Part shown: positions 1 to 8,794 of the stretch, piece by piece | Numbering within the stretch: the first letter of the stretch is position 1 | How the letters are laid out: each line of letters starts with the position of its first letter | Assembly (NCBI RefSeq): GCF_002897295.1 | Contig: NZ_BEXF01000012.1 | Location: 119,537 to 183,536, forward strand | DNA: 64,000 bases | DNA from: Brevibacillus reuszeri | Lineage (GTDB): Bacteria > Bacillota > Bacilli > Brevibacillales > Brevibacillaceae | Reading direction: 5' to 3' | Translations under genes and position numbers: made by a program | The notes under the pieces: generated by a model | What the model was told of the DNA's origin: nothing | The model's database searches: none | The model's input: only the letters and a program-made list of their open reading frames with translations

Positions 1-1
1 G

Positions 2-571
2 GAAGAAACCATGCTCGGGCTGGAGGTCATCTCCAAAGAAACTGATCGACTCATCGGCTTGGTCGAAGAGCTTCTGGACTTCTCCAAGTTTCAATCGGGA
101 GAAATGAAGCTATGCCAGGAGCGAATGGATATACGGGATGTACTGGACGATTTGTATCTGCAATTTACTATTCGTTCCCAGGAAAAACAGGTGGACCTGC
201 ATCTGGAGCTTCCCTCATCACCACTACTTGTCATGGGCGATCCCAACCGACTCAAGCAGGTCTTTGTTAACTTATTGGATAATGCCTTTAAATTCACCCC
301 ACTTGGCGGCTCCATCACTGTTTCTGCCGAAGCTACCGGAGACAGAGCCATTGTTACCGTCACCGATACGGGAGAAGGCATTGACACCGAGGATTTGCCA
401 CACATCACCAGAAAATTTTACAAAGGGCGCTCAAAGCAGTCAGGAAGCGGTCTGGGGCTTGCCATTTGCAAAGAAATCATTCAGCTGCACGCTGGCCAAT
501 TTCACGTCAGCAGCTCTGTAGGTCACGGAACGAGCATCACAGTCGATTTGCCGATGGAAAAGGAAAAATAA
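2..571 (+). CDS. Sensor histidine kinase, C-terminal part (cut by window edge)
   Basis: The reading frame is open from the first bases, so this is the 3' part of a longer gene. The visible 189 residues hold the end of the dimerisation helix region and a complete HATPase_c domain: N box (LLDNAFKFTP), G1 box (DTGEGI) and G2 box (GSGLGLAICKEI). The phospho-accepting His and the sensor lie upstream of the window. It autophosphorylates and passes phosphate to a response regulator that is not visible here. An ATG at position 11 exists but falls inside the helical domain with no ribosome binding site, so it is not the start. The class is certain; the stimulus is unknown. Confidence 0.9.
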   Translation, partial: EETMLGLEVISKETDRLIGLVEELLDFSKFQSGEMKLCQERMDIRDVLDDLYLQFTIRSQEKQVDLHLELPSSPLLVMGDPNRLKQVFVNLLDNAFKFTPLGGSITVSAEATGDRAIVTVTDTGEGIDTEDLPHITRKFYKGRSKQSGSGLGLAICKEIIQLHAGQFHVSSSVGHGTSITVDLPMEKEK

Positions 572-575
572 AAAC

Positions 576-616
576 AAGGGTAGGATGAGCCGTTGCAGCT
601 CCCTACCCTTCTTTTT
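576..616. terminator. Bidirectional intrinsic terminator
   Basis: A 9-bp perfect stem (576-584 with 602-610, AAGGGTAGG/CCTACCCTT) is followed by a T-run on the plus strand and preceded by an A-run. It lies between the stops of the converging kinase and amidase genes and serves both. Confidence 0.85.
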
Positions 617-2034
617 TACACAGAACCGACTAGCCCCGGCTTTTTCCCTTTTAACGGGTTTGTTTTTTCAATCGCATACCCTACATTCAATACCGTTCCT
701 TCCTGCAAGGCCGGTCCAAAAATTTGCAAGCCAACTGGCATACCGTCATGCAGTCCGCACGGAACCGTCAGCGCTGGGAGACCCGACAGATTGCCCGGTC
801 CTGTAAAGCGAATAATATGGTCAATCAAATCAACCTTTTCTCCATTAATCACCGCTTCATTATCCCCAATGTTCGGAACGATGAGCGGCAAGGTCGGTGC
901 CAGCAATACGTTTACTTTTTCAAAGATTTTTTGGAAGTCCTGTTTAATTTGTCTTCTCAGCTGTTGTGCCTGCAAATAGTCTACTGCCGATGGAATCTCA
1001 CCCAGCTCGAACAAGAGGCGAATATCTGAACCGAAATCATCCGGACGCTTGAGCAAATCCCGATGATGGATAGCCGCAGCCTCTGACAAAATCGTGATCA
1101 TCTCCGCATACTCCGCATATTTCAGCGACGGAATGCTGACCTCCTCTACTCTCGCGCCCTGATCGACTAGCGATTGGATCGCAGCTCTCACCAGCTTTTC
1201 GACGCCCGCATCTACATTTTTAAAGAAGTACTCTTCATTGACACCAATGACGAGATTGCTCACATCTCCCGTGAGCGCCGCTGTATATTGGCTGACAGGC
1301 GCATTGACCGAAGTCGGATCATTCGGGTCATAGCCTGCAATAATCTCCAGCAATCCTGCGGCGTCCCTCACTGATTTCGTCATGGGACCGATATGATCCA
1401 GGGACCACGCGAGCGGGAAGCAGCCGTATTTGCTGACACGACCATGCGTCGGCTTCAAGCCTACAATCCCGCACGCTGAAGACGGGATACGGATCGAACC
1501 CGCCGTATCAGTACCCAGTGTGGCTACACTCATATCAGCAGCGATGGCAGCACCTGATCCGCCGCTGGAGCCGCCTGGAATTCTTTCGAGATTCCACGGA
1601 TTACGGCATGCTCCGAAGTGAGGGTTGTTGTTCGTGATCCCCCACGCATACTCGTGCATATTCAATTTTCCGGGAAAGACGATGCCCGCCTCTCTCATCT
1701 TTGCGATGATCGTCGCATCGTAGTCGGATACAAAATTCCGATGAATTTTGGAGGCCATCGTGGTTACTTCATTTTTAAAGTACAAATTATCCTTGATACC
1801 CATCGGGATGCCGTGATACATCCCGCGATATTTGCCTGCCGCTATTTCCTGATCTACCTTTTCCGCTGTTTCTTCCGCCTGCTGCCTCGTAAAGCTGATA
1901 TAGGCATTCACTGTATGATTAAGCGTCTCGGCATGATCCAATACCGCTTGCGTCAATTCCAGCGAGGAGACCTCCCTCTTTTCAATCAGAGGCGCCAATT
2001 CTTCGACCGATTTGCCAACCAGCTCTTTACTCAA
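616..2034 (-). CDS. Amidase, amidase-signature family (GatA/AtzE-like)
   Basis: A 472-aa amidase-signature enzyme that hydrolyses a carboxamide to acid and ammonia in the cytoplasm. The Ser-cisSer-Lys catalytic set is visible: Lys in GIPMGIKDN, the glycine/serine-rich signature GGSSGGSGAAIAA, and the nucleophile Ser in GTDTAGSIRIPSS. The chosen start is TTG at 2034, 7 nt after AGGAGGT; the longer frame to 2079 would begin before this site. Its first 8 bases overlap the end of the small upstream gene, so the two are translationally coupled. A -24/-12 type promoter lies upstream and a divergent sigma-54 activator with an amide/urea-type binding domain sits next door, suggesting substrate-induced expression. 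The exact substrate cannot be read from sequence. Confidence 0.9.
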   Translation of the reverse strand: MSKELVGKSVEELAPLIEKREVSSLELTQAVLDHAETLNHTVNAYISFTRQQAEETAEKVDQEIAAGKYRGMYHGIPMGIKDNLYFKNEVTTMASKIHRNFVSDYDATIIAKMREAGIVFPGKLNMHEYAWGITNNNPHFGACRNPWNLERIPGGSSGGSGAAIAADMSVATLGTDTAGSIRIPSSACGIVGLKPTHGRVSKYGCFPLAWSLDHIGPMTKSVRDAAGLLEIIAGYDPNDPTSVNAPVSQYTAALTGDVSNLVIGVNEEYFFKNVDAGVEKLVRAAIQSLVDQGARVEEVSIPSLKYAEYAEMITILSEAAAIHHRDLLKRPDDFGSDIRLLFELGEIPSAVDYLQAQQLRRQIKQDFQKIFEKVNVLLAPTLPLIVPNIGDNEAVINGEKVDLIDHIIRFTGPGNLSGLPALTVPCGLHDGMPVGLQIFGPALQEGTVLNVGYAIEKTNPLKGKKPGLVGSV

Positions 2035-2209
2035 TGTGATCACCTCCTGGAATGTTGCGCAGCGCGATATCGTAATCATCCAATAGCGCTTGCTCCGTTT
2101 CCCGTTTTAAGTCTTCAATCGCTTGCCAGCGCGTTGCCAGCTCATCCAGGTGCTCTCTCGGTACCGTCACACCTTTGCTTTCCAAGACATCAAGAATAAA
2201 TAATTTCAA
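2027..2209 (-). CDS. Small GatC/AtzG-like partner of the amidase (DUF4089-like)
   Basis: A 60-aa acidic helical protein encoded immediately before and overlapping the amidase. It starts with TTG, 6-8 nt after AAAGGAGGAGG. Small GatC-like subunits such as AtzG are known to accompany AtzE/GatA-type amidases and stabilise them; the size, helix-rich composition (EHLDELATRWQAIEDLKRE) and position fit this. I recognise the DUF4089-like pattern rather than a specific orthologue. The role as amidase subunit is inferred from context. Confidence 0.7.
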   Translation of the reverse strand: MKLFILDVLESKGVTVPREHLDELATRWQAIEDLKRETEQALLDDYDIALRNIPGGDHIE

Positions 2210-2314
2210 TGCAAGTCCTCCTCCTTTTTGTGCGGTCGAAAACTTTTGAAAATATTATTCGCTGTCTTCTCTACTGAACCCGCCATCCTCCTTTCCCTTT
2301 GAAGCTATGGTAAT

Positions 2315-2331
2315 CGCAACTATCATGCCAA
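2315..2331 (-). promoter_or_regulatory. Sigma-54 (-24/-12) promoter of the amidase operon
   Basis: Read on the minus strand the sequence is TTGGCAT-GATAG-TTGCG, matching the RpoN consensus TTGGCAC-N5-TTGCW except for one base. It lies about 110 nt before the small-subunit start. A divergently encoded sigma-54 activator starts at 2497, leaving room for an upstream activator site between them. Confidence 0.75.
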
Positions 2332-2496
2332 TTGCCCGCCTTTGACAGGACAAGCAGGGAAAATGAAACGGTGTTGCAATATAAAACATAAATAACAAAT
2401 ATTCTGATTTTTGTTATATGATAAATGTAGTTTGACTGCTCGTCCCAATGTGAGACGGCTTTCTCAAAGCGGGACAAGATGAAACGGAGGGATCAC

Positions 2497-4776
2497 GTGC
2501 ATATCAAAGTGGGGTTATTGTTTTCGTTAACAGGCACAACTGCGCTCACCGAAAAAGGACAATGTGATGCAGCTAGATTGGCCATCGAAGAAGGTAGCCA
2601 TGGACCATACCAAATAGAAGCGATCGTTCGTGATATTTGTTCCGATCCGAGAAAAAGTGCACAGGAAGCAGAAGCGATGGCCAAGGAAGGCGTCCAGATC
2701 TTCATCGGATGCTACACATCTGCCTGCAGAAAAGCGATTCTACCGGTACTGGAAAAATACAATTGTCTTCTAGTCTATCCCACTTTATATGAGGGACAGG
2801 AATGTCATCCAAACGTGATCTATACCGGAGAATTACCGAATCAGCAGGTACATACGCTACTGGATTATTTGACATGCCATTATGGAAAACGGGTTTATTG
2901 CATCGGCACAGATTATGTCTACCCGCGTGAAACGAATCAGCAGGTACATTCATTTTTACATGCTCGCAACGGTGCAGTCGTAAAGGAGCATTACGTCCCT
3001 TTTGGACATCAGCATTTTCAAGACGTATGGTGCGATATTCTCTCCCAAGAACCGGATGCTATTTTCTCCACCCTTGTTGGAAAAAGCATTATTCCTTTTT
3101 ACCGGGATCACCATCGCATAGGGGCAAAGCGTAAAAGAGTCCCGATTTTTAGTCCGATCACGAAGGAAACAGAGCTGGAAGCGATTGGCACTGAATATGG
3201 TGCTGGTCATTACAGCTCTGCCAGCTATTTTCAATCCCTTTCTACCGCGGAGAACCTGGCATTTATCCGTCGTTTTCAACAATTCACAGGAGAGAGACGC
3301 GCGATCTCCTCTGTCATGTATAACACGTATCTTGGAACAAAGATGGTTTTGGACACGATCGTGGAGGCGAAGAGTACCAACCATCGGAAAATTTATGAGC
3401 ATATGAGCAAAAAAACATTTGAAACGGCATGCGGAACGATGCTGGTGGATGTTCCTCATCGCCACTTGTCACGCCCAGTCAAAATCGGGAAATCTCTTCC
3501 CAACGGTCAGTTTGAGATCGTGTGGGATTCGGAGCGAAACATATTGCCGAGGCCTTTTCCCGCAAGCAACAAGCCCTCCCCTCCCTTACATGAATTGGCG
3601 CTAAAAGCATGGGGGCAACTAAGCGAGGAGGCTGTACTCGTCGTATCTGACCAAGGAACCGTCATGTACATGAGCAGCAAGGCAGAAGAGCTGACTTCGT
3701 TTACCCTCGGGCAATCAGTCACGCCCGCTATGCTCCAAACGATGCATCAAGCCTTTTTGGTCACTGCCCATCGCGAGCAGCATTACCAGTTTTATTTGTT
3801 GAAGCCAAGAATGACCTCTGTGCTCCCTACTCTGCGAGCTTCTCGTTTCGGTCGTATCCAGACGGTACATCTCGGCTATCAACGAGAGCTGGAAATAGCC
3901 AAGCTGGCTGCACAATCCTCTGCCAATGTGTTGATTCTGGGTGAAACTGGGACAGGTAAAGAAGTAATGGCTGAATCGATCCATCGGGAAAGCGAGCGGA
4001 GAAATGGACCCTTCATAGCAGTGAACACAGCTTTATTGCCAAAGGATTTAATTGCAAGCGAGTTGTTTGGGTTTGTGGATGGGGCTTTTACTGGAGCTAA
4101 AAAGGGCGGGGCAATCGGGAAATTTGAGGCCGCGCATAATGGCACGATCTTTTTGGACGAGATTGGGGATATGCCGCTTGAGCTTCAGGTGGTGCTGCTT
4201 CGCGTGATTGAATCAAAGAAAATTGTGAGGCTCGGCGACTCCAGAGAGCGTGCGATCAACGTACGGATCATCGCAGCCACTAACCGCAACCTCCCACAGG
4301 AAATTGCCGTCAATCACTCGTTTCGTCCTGATCTGTTTTACCGGCTGAATGTGTTGTCGATCACAATCCCTCCCCTCCAGGAACGACCGGAAGACATTGA
4401 GCACCTCTGCCAGGAATTTATACACGAATGCTTCCTGACCTATGGAGATGGACCACAATCCTTTCAGAAAGAGGCGCTGCACTCCATTGTGCATTACCCA
4501 TGGCCAGGAAATATTCGCGAGCTGCGTAATGTAATTGAACGTGCTTTTCTTTTAGCAAGGCAGGAACAATCGGAAATAACGCTGGAGCACTTGCCTCCCA
4601 GCATGAGAAGCGGCGATTACATTTCGCAGCAGCCTGCTCGATCCAACTCGTTGAAAAGCCTGGAAAGACAAGTCATCGAGCAAGCATTGCAAAAAACAAA
4701 ATCAGTAACCGAAGCATCACAGTTTCTGGGCATCGCCAGAAGTACGTTATATCGAAAAATTAAAAGCTATTATTGA
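2497..4776 (+). CDS. Sigma-54-dependent activator with AmiC/UrtA-like ligand-binding domain
   Basis: A 759-aa one-component regulator. Residues 1 to about 360 resemble the amide/urea-binding proteins AmiC and UrtA (LFSLTG at the N-terminus; CLLVYPTLYEG; VIYTGELPNQQ). There is no signal peptide, so sensing is cytoplasmic. A short PAS-like linker follows (about 370-440), then a sigma-54 AAA+ domain with Walker A GETGTGKE, intact GAFTGA loop and Walker B TIFLDEIGD, and a Fis-type helix-turn-helix at the end (TEASQFLGIARSTLYRKIK). The GTG at 2497 lies 5 nt after CGGAGGG; an ATG at 2479 has no such site. In Pseudomonas, AmiC is a separate partner of AmiR; here sensor and activator are one chain. 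It likely activates the divergent amidase promoter. Confidence 0.9.
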   Translation: MHIKVGLLFSLTGTTALTEKGQCDAARLAIEEGSHGPYQIEAIVRDICSDPRKSAQEAEAMAKEGVQIFIGCYTSACRKAILPVLEKYNCLLVYPTLYEGQECHPNVIYTGELPNQQVHTLLDYLTCHYGKRVYCIGTDYVYPRETNQQVHSFLHARNGAVVKEHYVPFGHQHFQDVWCDILSQEPDAIFSTLVGKSIIPFYRDHHRIGAKRKRVPIFSPITKETELEAIGTEYGAGHYSSASYFQSLSTAENLAFIRRFQQFTGERRAISSVMYNTYLGTKMVLDTIVEAKSTNHRKIYEHMSKKTFETACGTMLVDVPHRHLSRPVKIGKSLPNGQFEIVWDSERNILPRPFPASNKPSPPLHELALKAWGQLSEEAVLVVSDQGTVMYMSSKAEELTSFTLGQSVTPAMLQTMHQAFLVTAHREQHYQFYLLKPRMTSVLPTLRASRFGRIQTVHLGYQRELEIAKLAAQSSANVLILGETGTGKEVMAESIHRESERRNGPFIAVNTALLPKDLIASELFGFVDGAFTGAKKGGAIGKFEAAHNGTIFLDEIGDMPLELQVVLLRVIESKKIVRLGDSRERAINVRIIAATNRNLPQEIAVNHSFRPDLFYRLNVLSITIPPLQERPEDIEHLCQEFIHECFLTYGDGPQSFQKEALHSIVHYPWPGNIRELRNVIERAFLLARQEQSEITLEHLPPSMRSGDYISQQPARSNSLKSLERQVIEQALQKTKSVTEASQFLGIARSTLYRKIKSYY

Positions 4777-5392
4777 TAACCAGCTGGTCCAGACCAAAAC
4801 GGGCAGTCGGATGTGCCTGCACGCTTGCTTTTCCAACCGTCAGCATTAATGTTGGCAAAAAGCGGGACGGGATATTCAATTCCTTGATCAACGCATCACG
4901 GTTGTATCCACCCATTGGGCATGTGTCATAGCCTTTTGCTTTTGCTGCAAGCATCAGCTGCATCGCTGCATACGAAGAATTGCGGATGGCTTCGTCACGG
5001 GCAATCTCCGGGTTAGCTTTGTAAGCTCCTTCGATTTGCGCAATCATCGTGTCACGTACGGATTCGTTCATTAGACCGTTTGCAACAGCCTCGTCATAAA
5101 CAGGACGTGCCGACTTGTCTGCTTCCAAATCGCCCAATATAATGATGGTGGCGTAGGCGTCCACTACTTGCTGCTGATTGTATGCGATCGGGAGCAATTT
5201 TTCTTTTATCGCCGGATCAGTCACTACGAGGAATCGCCAGTGTTGCAGGTTCCAGGAAGAAGGAGCACTTGCTGCCAGTCGCAAGATTTCGTTCAGCTCT
5301 CCTTGAGGAATCGTTGCTGTAGGATCGTATTTACGTACGCTATGACGCGCTTCCATTACTTGCTCGGTTGTCCATTTGAGTTCAGTTTGCAT
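4760..5392 (-). CDS. Nitroreductase family protein
   Basis: A 210-aa FMN-dependent oxidoreductase of the nitroreductase fold. The N-terminal RHSVRKYDP signature, the SAPSSWNLQHWRFLVV segment and the C-terminal GYDTCPMGGYNRDAL region are typical of the NfnB/YodC group, which reduces nitroaromatics or quinones with NAD(P)H. ATG follows GGAGGTATAGATACAC. The last 17 bases overlap the 3' end of the convergent regulator gene. The divergent neighbour is an SDR dehydrogenase, and a perfect inverted repeat lies between them. The physiological substrate is not evident. Confidence 0.88.
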   Translation of the reverse strand: MQTELKWTTEQVMEARHSVRKYDPTATIPQGELNEILRLAASAPSSWNLQHWRFLVVTDPAIKEKLLPIAYNQQQVVDAYATIIILGDLEADKSARPVYDEAVANGLMNESVRDTMIAQIEGAYKANPEIARDEAIRNSSYAAMQLMLAAKAKGYDTCPMGGYNRDALIKELNIPSRFLPTLMLTVGKASVQAHPTARFGLDQLVINNSF

Positions 5393-5446
5393 GTGTATCT
5401 ATACCTCCTGCGAGTATTAGCATGTGAAATTGATGAAACTTACTTT

Positions 5447-5477
5447 AATATAGTTAGGAACGATTTGCAACTATATT
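5447..5477. promoter_or_regulatory. Inverted repeat between divergent nitroreductase and SDR genes
   Basis: Perfect 9-bp arms AATATAGTT (5447-5455) and AACTATATT (5469-5477) are separated by 13 nt, about 55 bp from the nitroreductase start and 45 bp from the SDR start. The position suits an operator controlling both genes. No cognate regulator is encoded nearby. Confidence 0.5.
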
Positions 5478-5520
5478 TTTTGTCCATATAGCCTATTTTT
5501 ATTGTTTGAAGGAGGATTCC

Positions 5521-6273
5521 ATGAGATACACGGATAACATTGTCATCGTCACGGGTGCAGGTCACGGAATTGGCCGGGCTGTAGCCAATATGTATGCCTC
5601 TTGTGGCGCACATGTAGTAGTCGCCGAACGCAATCGTGATACAGGAGAGGCTATTGCTCACGAGATCAACTCGCAAACCTCTGACGGGAGCGCTACCTTT
5701 TATCAGATTGATGTGAGCCAGCCAAAAGAGATTGAACAGCTGATGCAAACGGTTTTTGAACGCCACGGCAGGCTCGATGTTTTGATTAATAATGCGGGTG
5801 TGACCAAATGGGAATCTCCCTATGATCTGACGGTAGACGCTTGGGATTCCATCCTAAATACCAATCTGCGCAGTGTGTTCCTCGCATCCAGGGAAGCTGC
5901 CAAAATCATGCGCCAGCAAAAACACGGCTTTATCGTTAATCTAACGTCAACTCGCGCCCATATGTCTGAGCCTAATACCGAAGCCTACGCTGCTTCCAAA
6001 GGCGGCATTCTCGCTCTGACACATGCGCTTGCTGTCTCCCTCGGTCCTGATGGCATTCGGGTAAATGCGATTTCGCCCGGATGGATTGAAACGGGTGACT
6101 ACTCCCTCCTACGTCCCGAAGATCATGAACAGCATCCTGCTGGTCGTGTAGGCACCCCTGATGATATCGCTCGCGCTTGCTTGTTCCTGACGCAAAAGGA
6201 TAATGATTTTATTACGGGAACAGAGCTTGTCATCGATGGCGGAATGACGCGCAAGATGATTTACCTCCCCTAA
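5521..6273 (+). CDS. SDR family oxidoreductase
   Basis: A 250-aa classical short-chain dehydrogenase. The Rossmann motif TGAGHGIG is at residues 12-19, NNAG near 90, the catalytic Ser in NLTSTRAH, and the YAASK pair (Tyr/Lys) near 155. The C-terminal GTELVIDGGMT is typical of the glucose-dehydrogenase/FabG-like branch. ATG 5521 sits 5 nt after GAAGGAGG; an in-frame ATG at 5506 lies before that site and is rejected. It uses NAD(P)(H) to oxidise or reduce an alcohol/ketone; the substrate is unknown. Confidence 0.9.
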   Translation: MRYTDNIVIVTGAGHGIGRAVANMYASCGAHVVVAERNRDTGEAIAHEINSQTSDGSATFYQIDVSQPKEIEQLMQTVFERHGRLDVLINNAGVTKWESPYDLTVDAWDSILNTNLRSVFLASREAAKIMRQQKHGFIVNLTSTRAHMSEPNTEAYAASKGGILALTHALAVSLGPDGIRVNAISPGWIETGDYSLLRPEDHEQHPAGRVGTPDDIARACLFLTQKDNDFITGTELVIDGGMTRKMIYLP

Positions 6274-6448
6274 GAAAACCTTTATCGAAGCCTTCTCAGG
6301 GAGGAGCGACCGCGTTTTAGTGGAAGCTTTCCATGGGCTCCGGAATTCATAAGCGTCGCGCTTATTAATTCCTACACGTTAAAGCTAAACCAATGCCCCT
6401 CCTGTTGAATATCTTAGATATACCAAGAGATAAAGGAGGAGTAGTAGT

Positions 6449-6550
6449 ATGCCTTTTGAAGAAGAAGATCTCAGGCTTATCGCACTCTGGTTGCTTGCTA
6501 TCGGGTATCTGATTCTCGCCTTTACCGAATTGGCTGCCCTCAATTATTGA
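6449..6550 (+). CDS. 33-aa single-pass membrane peptide
   Basis: Starts with ATG 8 nt after AAAGGAGGA and encodes an acidic N-terminus (MPFEEED) followed by one hydrophobic helix (LIALWLLAIGYLILAF). It ends just before a bidirectional terminator shared with the convergent cytochrome oxidase operon. The excellent ribosome binding site and membrane-helix composition support a real gene. I do not recognise the family. Confidence 0.6.
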   Translation: MPFEEEDLRLIALWLLAIGYLILAFTELAALNY

Positions 6551-6557
6551 CGCAAAA

Positions 6558-6590
6558 GAAAGCCACTCGTTTTTTACACGAGTGGCTTTC
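6558..6590. terminator. Bidirectional intrinsic terminator
   Basis: A perfect 13-bp stem (6558-6570 with 6578-6590, core AAGCCACTCG) with a T-rich loop lies between the 33-aa gene and the convergent oxidase subunit I gene. It probably ends transcripts from both sides. Confidence 0.85.
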
Positions 6591-6612
6591 TACTATTTCA
6601 TCCCCCGATGGA

Positions 6613-8286
6613 TTACCACGTTTTAAATGGAGGCGAGCCCGGCGCCTGATGCTGGATTTGCTCCATAATCGGATAACCGTACGCCAAAATGATCAGGAAT
6701 GCGACCAGTCCGATCCATACAGGCCAACGCTCCAGAATACGCGGTACTTCCTGCTTGGTTTCTGTCTCTCCAATCGGATACTCGGTATTCCCTTTTGGTG
6801 CGTAAAAGGTCAGGTACAGCAAAATCAGAATCATGAGAATCGCCGATACAAACAACAGTCCGCCACCGAAAGCCATTACGCGTTGGTAGTCCATCCAGCC
6901 AAGTGCCAGCGGATGATCCATGTATGTTGTGTAATCTGTACGGCGCGGCGCTCCTTGCAAGCCCATGGTGTGCATCGCCAGGGACATCAGGAACATCCCT
7001 ACCGCCCAAAATACGGTTTGCACCATCGCCATGCGATTTGCCGTCTTGGTCAACGTGCGACCTGTCAGGGCTGGAACCAGCCAGAAGCTGACCCCGAAGA
7101 ACGTCATGGCAACTGCGGCACCTACTGTGATATGGAAGTGACCTGTTACCCAGATCGTATTGTGAACGACAGCGTTGATCTGGTTACTTGCGTTAATAAT
7201 TCCCCCTGCCCCACCAGGGATAAAGAACAGCATACCGACGAATGGAGCAAAGAAGCGAACATCAGTCCAAGGCAGCTTTTTGAACCAGCCAAACAGCCCA
7301 ACTCCGCCCTTTTTACGTCCAGACGTTTCAAAAATCGCAAACATCGAGAAGGCTGTCATCAACGATGGTATAACGACGATCAGTGTGAGTGTTACGTGAA
7401 TCATCTTCCAGCCTGCCGAGATACCTGGCTCCATCAGCTGATGGTGGAAGCCTACAGGGATCGAGAACAGCAGCAGCAAAATAAAGGCGAGACGGCTGAG
7501 CGAGTCACTGAATACGTGTCCGCCGATAATCCTTGGAATACATACATACCATGCCATGTAAGCAGGCATCAGCCAGAAGTATACGAGCGGATGTCCGAAG
7601 AACCAGAACAAGGTGCGGCTAAGCATGACGTTAATCGTTGGCGTGAGTCCAAGCGACCACGGAATGAGCTGAAACAATACTTCTGCAGCTACCGGAAGCG
7701 TAGCGATAATCCACATAATATAGGTGGTTACTGCCATGAACAGGAACAGTGGGGACATTTGCCCTTTGTTTTCCCGTCTCCATTTGCGATAGCTCGTAAA
7801 GACACTGATTCCCGCAATCCAGCTACCCACTACCAGCAGCGCTGCGCCGATGTAAAAGTAAGGCGACGCTTTTAGCGGTGCGTAAAAGGTGTATAATACC
7901 GAAGCTTCATTTCTTAAAATGGTGACGACAGCCATCGCTGTACCGACCACCATCATAATCCATCCAATCCAGCCCAGCTTCAAAGCTGTACCGTGCAAAG
8001 CACCGCCTGTCGTGCGAGCAACACCTGAGAAAATAAATCCAACGATGAAAAACGTGGTAAAAATAAGTGCCATCAATACGCCGTGCGCAGTCAAAATTTG
8101 ATAGTAGTTCGTCCAGCTAGGCAGCTCCATGATGCCGCCCCGCACCATCCCTTGCAGCATTCCCGCCAATGCTGCGAGTCCGAATGCCACATACGCTACC
8201 CAGACGTAAGCCAGACTTAGCTTTGCTGTTGCTGGAGCGATCGGAGCATGTGAGATCTTTGTCTCTTCTTTTCGTGCGATTACCAT
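6613..8286 (-). CDS. cbaA: b(o/a)3-type cytochrome c oxidase subunit I
   Basis: A 557-aa polytopic haem-copper oxidase subunit I of the B (ba3) family. About 13 membrane helices are apparent. Conserved elements include ILTAHGVLMALIF near the low-spin haem, FWFFGHPLVYFWLMPAY containing the CuB-side His, FSIPVGFHHQLMEPG with the His pair, and VTGHFHITVGAAVAMTFFG for the haem ligands. It reduces O2 to water and pumps protons in the cytoplasmic membrane. The gene lies 17 nt after subunit II in a three-gene operon (IIa, II, I). B-family oxidases have high oxygen affinity, which fits the adjacent NreBC-like oxygen sensor. Confidence 0.93.
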   Translation of the reverse strand: MVIARKEETKISHAPIAPATAKLSLAYVWVAYVAFGLAALAGMLQGMVRGGIMELPSWTNYYQILTAHGVLMALIFTTFFIVGFIFSGVARTTGGALHGTALKLGWIGWIMMVVGTAMAVVTILRNEASVLYTFYAPLKASPYFYIGAALLVVGSWIAGISVFTSYRKWRRENKGQMSPLFLFMAVTTYIMWIIATLPVAAEVLFQLIPWSLGLTPTINVMLSRTLFWFFGHPLVYFWLMPAYMAWYVCIPRIIGGHVFSDSLSRLAFILLLLFSIPVGFHHQLMEPGISAGWKMIHVTLTLIVVIPSLMTAFSMFAIFETSGRKKGGVGLFGWFKKLPWTDVRFFAPFVGMLFFIPGGAGGIINASNQINAVVHNTIWVTGHFHITVGAAVAMTFFGVSFWLVPALTGRTLTKTANRMAMVQTVFWAVGMFLMSLAMHTMGLQGAPRRTDYTTYMDHPLALGWMDYQRVMAFGGGLLFVSAILMILILLYLTFYAPKGNTEYPIGETETKQEVPRILERWPVWIGLVAFLIILAYGYPIMEQIQHQAPGSPPFKTW

Positions 8287-8303
8287 CCATTATCACCTAC
8301 CTT

Positions 8304-8771
8304 TTATTTCACAATAATTGTAGTCGCCATCACCTGATGACCTGCTCCACAATACTCGTTGCAAAGAATTAAGTACTCACCCGGTTTGTCAAACGTATAG
8401 GTGGCTGAGCTGATATGTCCTGGCAATACCATGAAGTTGACGTTTGTCTCAGGGATTTGGAAGCCGTGAATGACATCAGGACTGGTTACGTGGAAATTCA
8501 CCGTGGAGCCAACCGCTACTTCCATTTTCGTGGGAGAAAAACCAAACGCGAAGGCTGTCATGTAGGCGTCAAATTCCTTTTCCCCTACCTGCTTTAAGCC
8601 TGGTTTATCAAAAGGAGGTGTCTCCATTACTTTTTCTGGATCAATCATCTCCATGTTACTTGGCGGAGCCATCCCCATCGCGAATGCATTGACGCACAAT
8701 AAGACAATAAACAAGGCCAAGCCGCCTGCGCCAAGCATCAACCAAATTTTTTCAAAACGATGCAAATGCAT
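8304..8771 (-). CDS. cbaB: Cytochrome c oxidase subunit II, ba3 type
   Basis: A 155-aa subunit with one N-terminal membrane anchor (LMLGAGGLALFIVLLCVNAFA) and an extracellular cupredoxin domain. The CuA site is intact: His in VIHGFQ and the CNEYCGAGHQVM motif with both cysteines, His and Met. Short length and a single anchor are typical of ba3-type subunit II. It accepts electrons from cytochrome c and passes them to subunit I. ATG lies 5 nt after GAAGGAGGG. Confidence 0.93.
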   Translation of the reverse strand: MHLHRFEKIWLMLGAGGLALFIVLLCVNAFAMGMAPPSNMEMIDPEKVMETPPFDKPGLKQVGEKEFDAYMTAFAFGFSPTKMEVAVGSTVNFHVTSPDVIHGFQIPETNVNFMVLPGHISSATYTFDKPGEYLILCNEYCGAGHQVMATTIIVK

Positions 8772-8794
8772 AAGTACCCTCCTTCTCTATCCTC

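Noticed and set aside
2206..2286. A 26-codon ORF (minus strand) between the sigma-54 promoter and the small amidase subunit, ending at its TTG start.
   Set aside because: Its AAAGGAGG abuts the ATG with no spacing, so efficient initiation is unlikely; no conservation can be tested here.
6547..7875. A 442-codon plus-strand ORF opposite the oxidase subunit I gene.
   Set aside because: Translation is rich in Cys, Gln and His and lacks any domain; it is the antisense shadow of cbaA.
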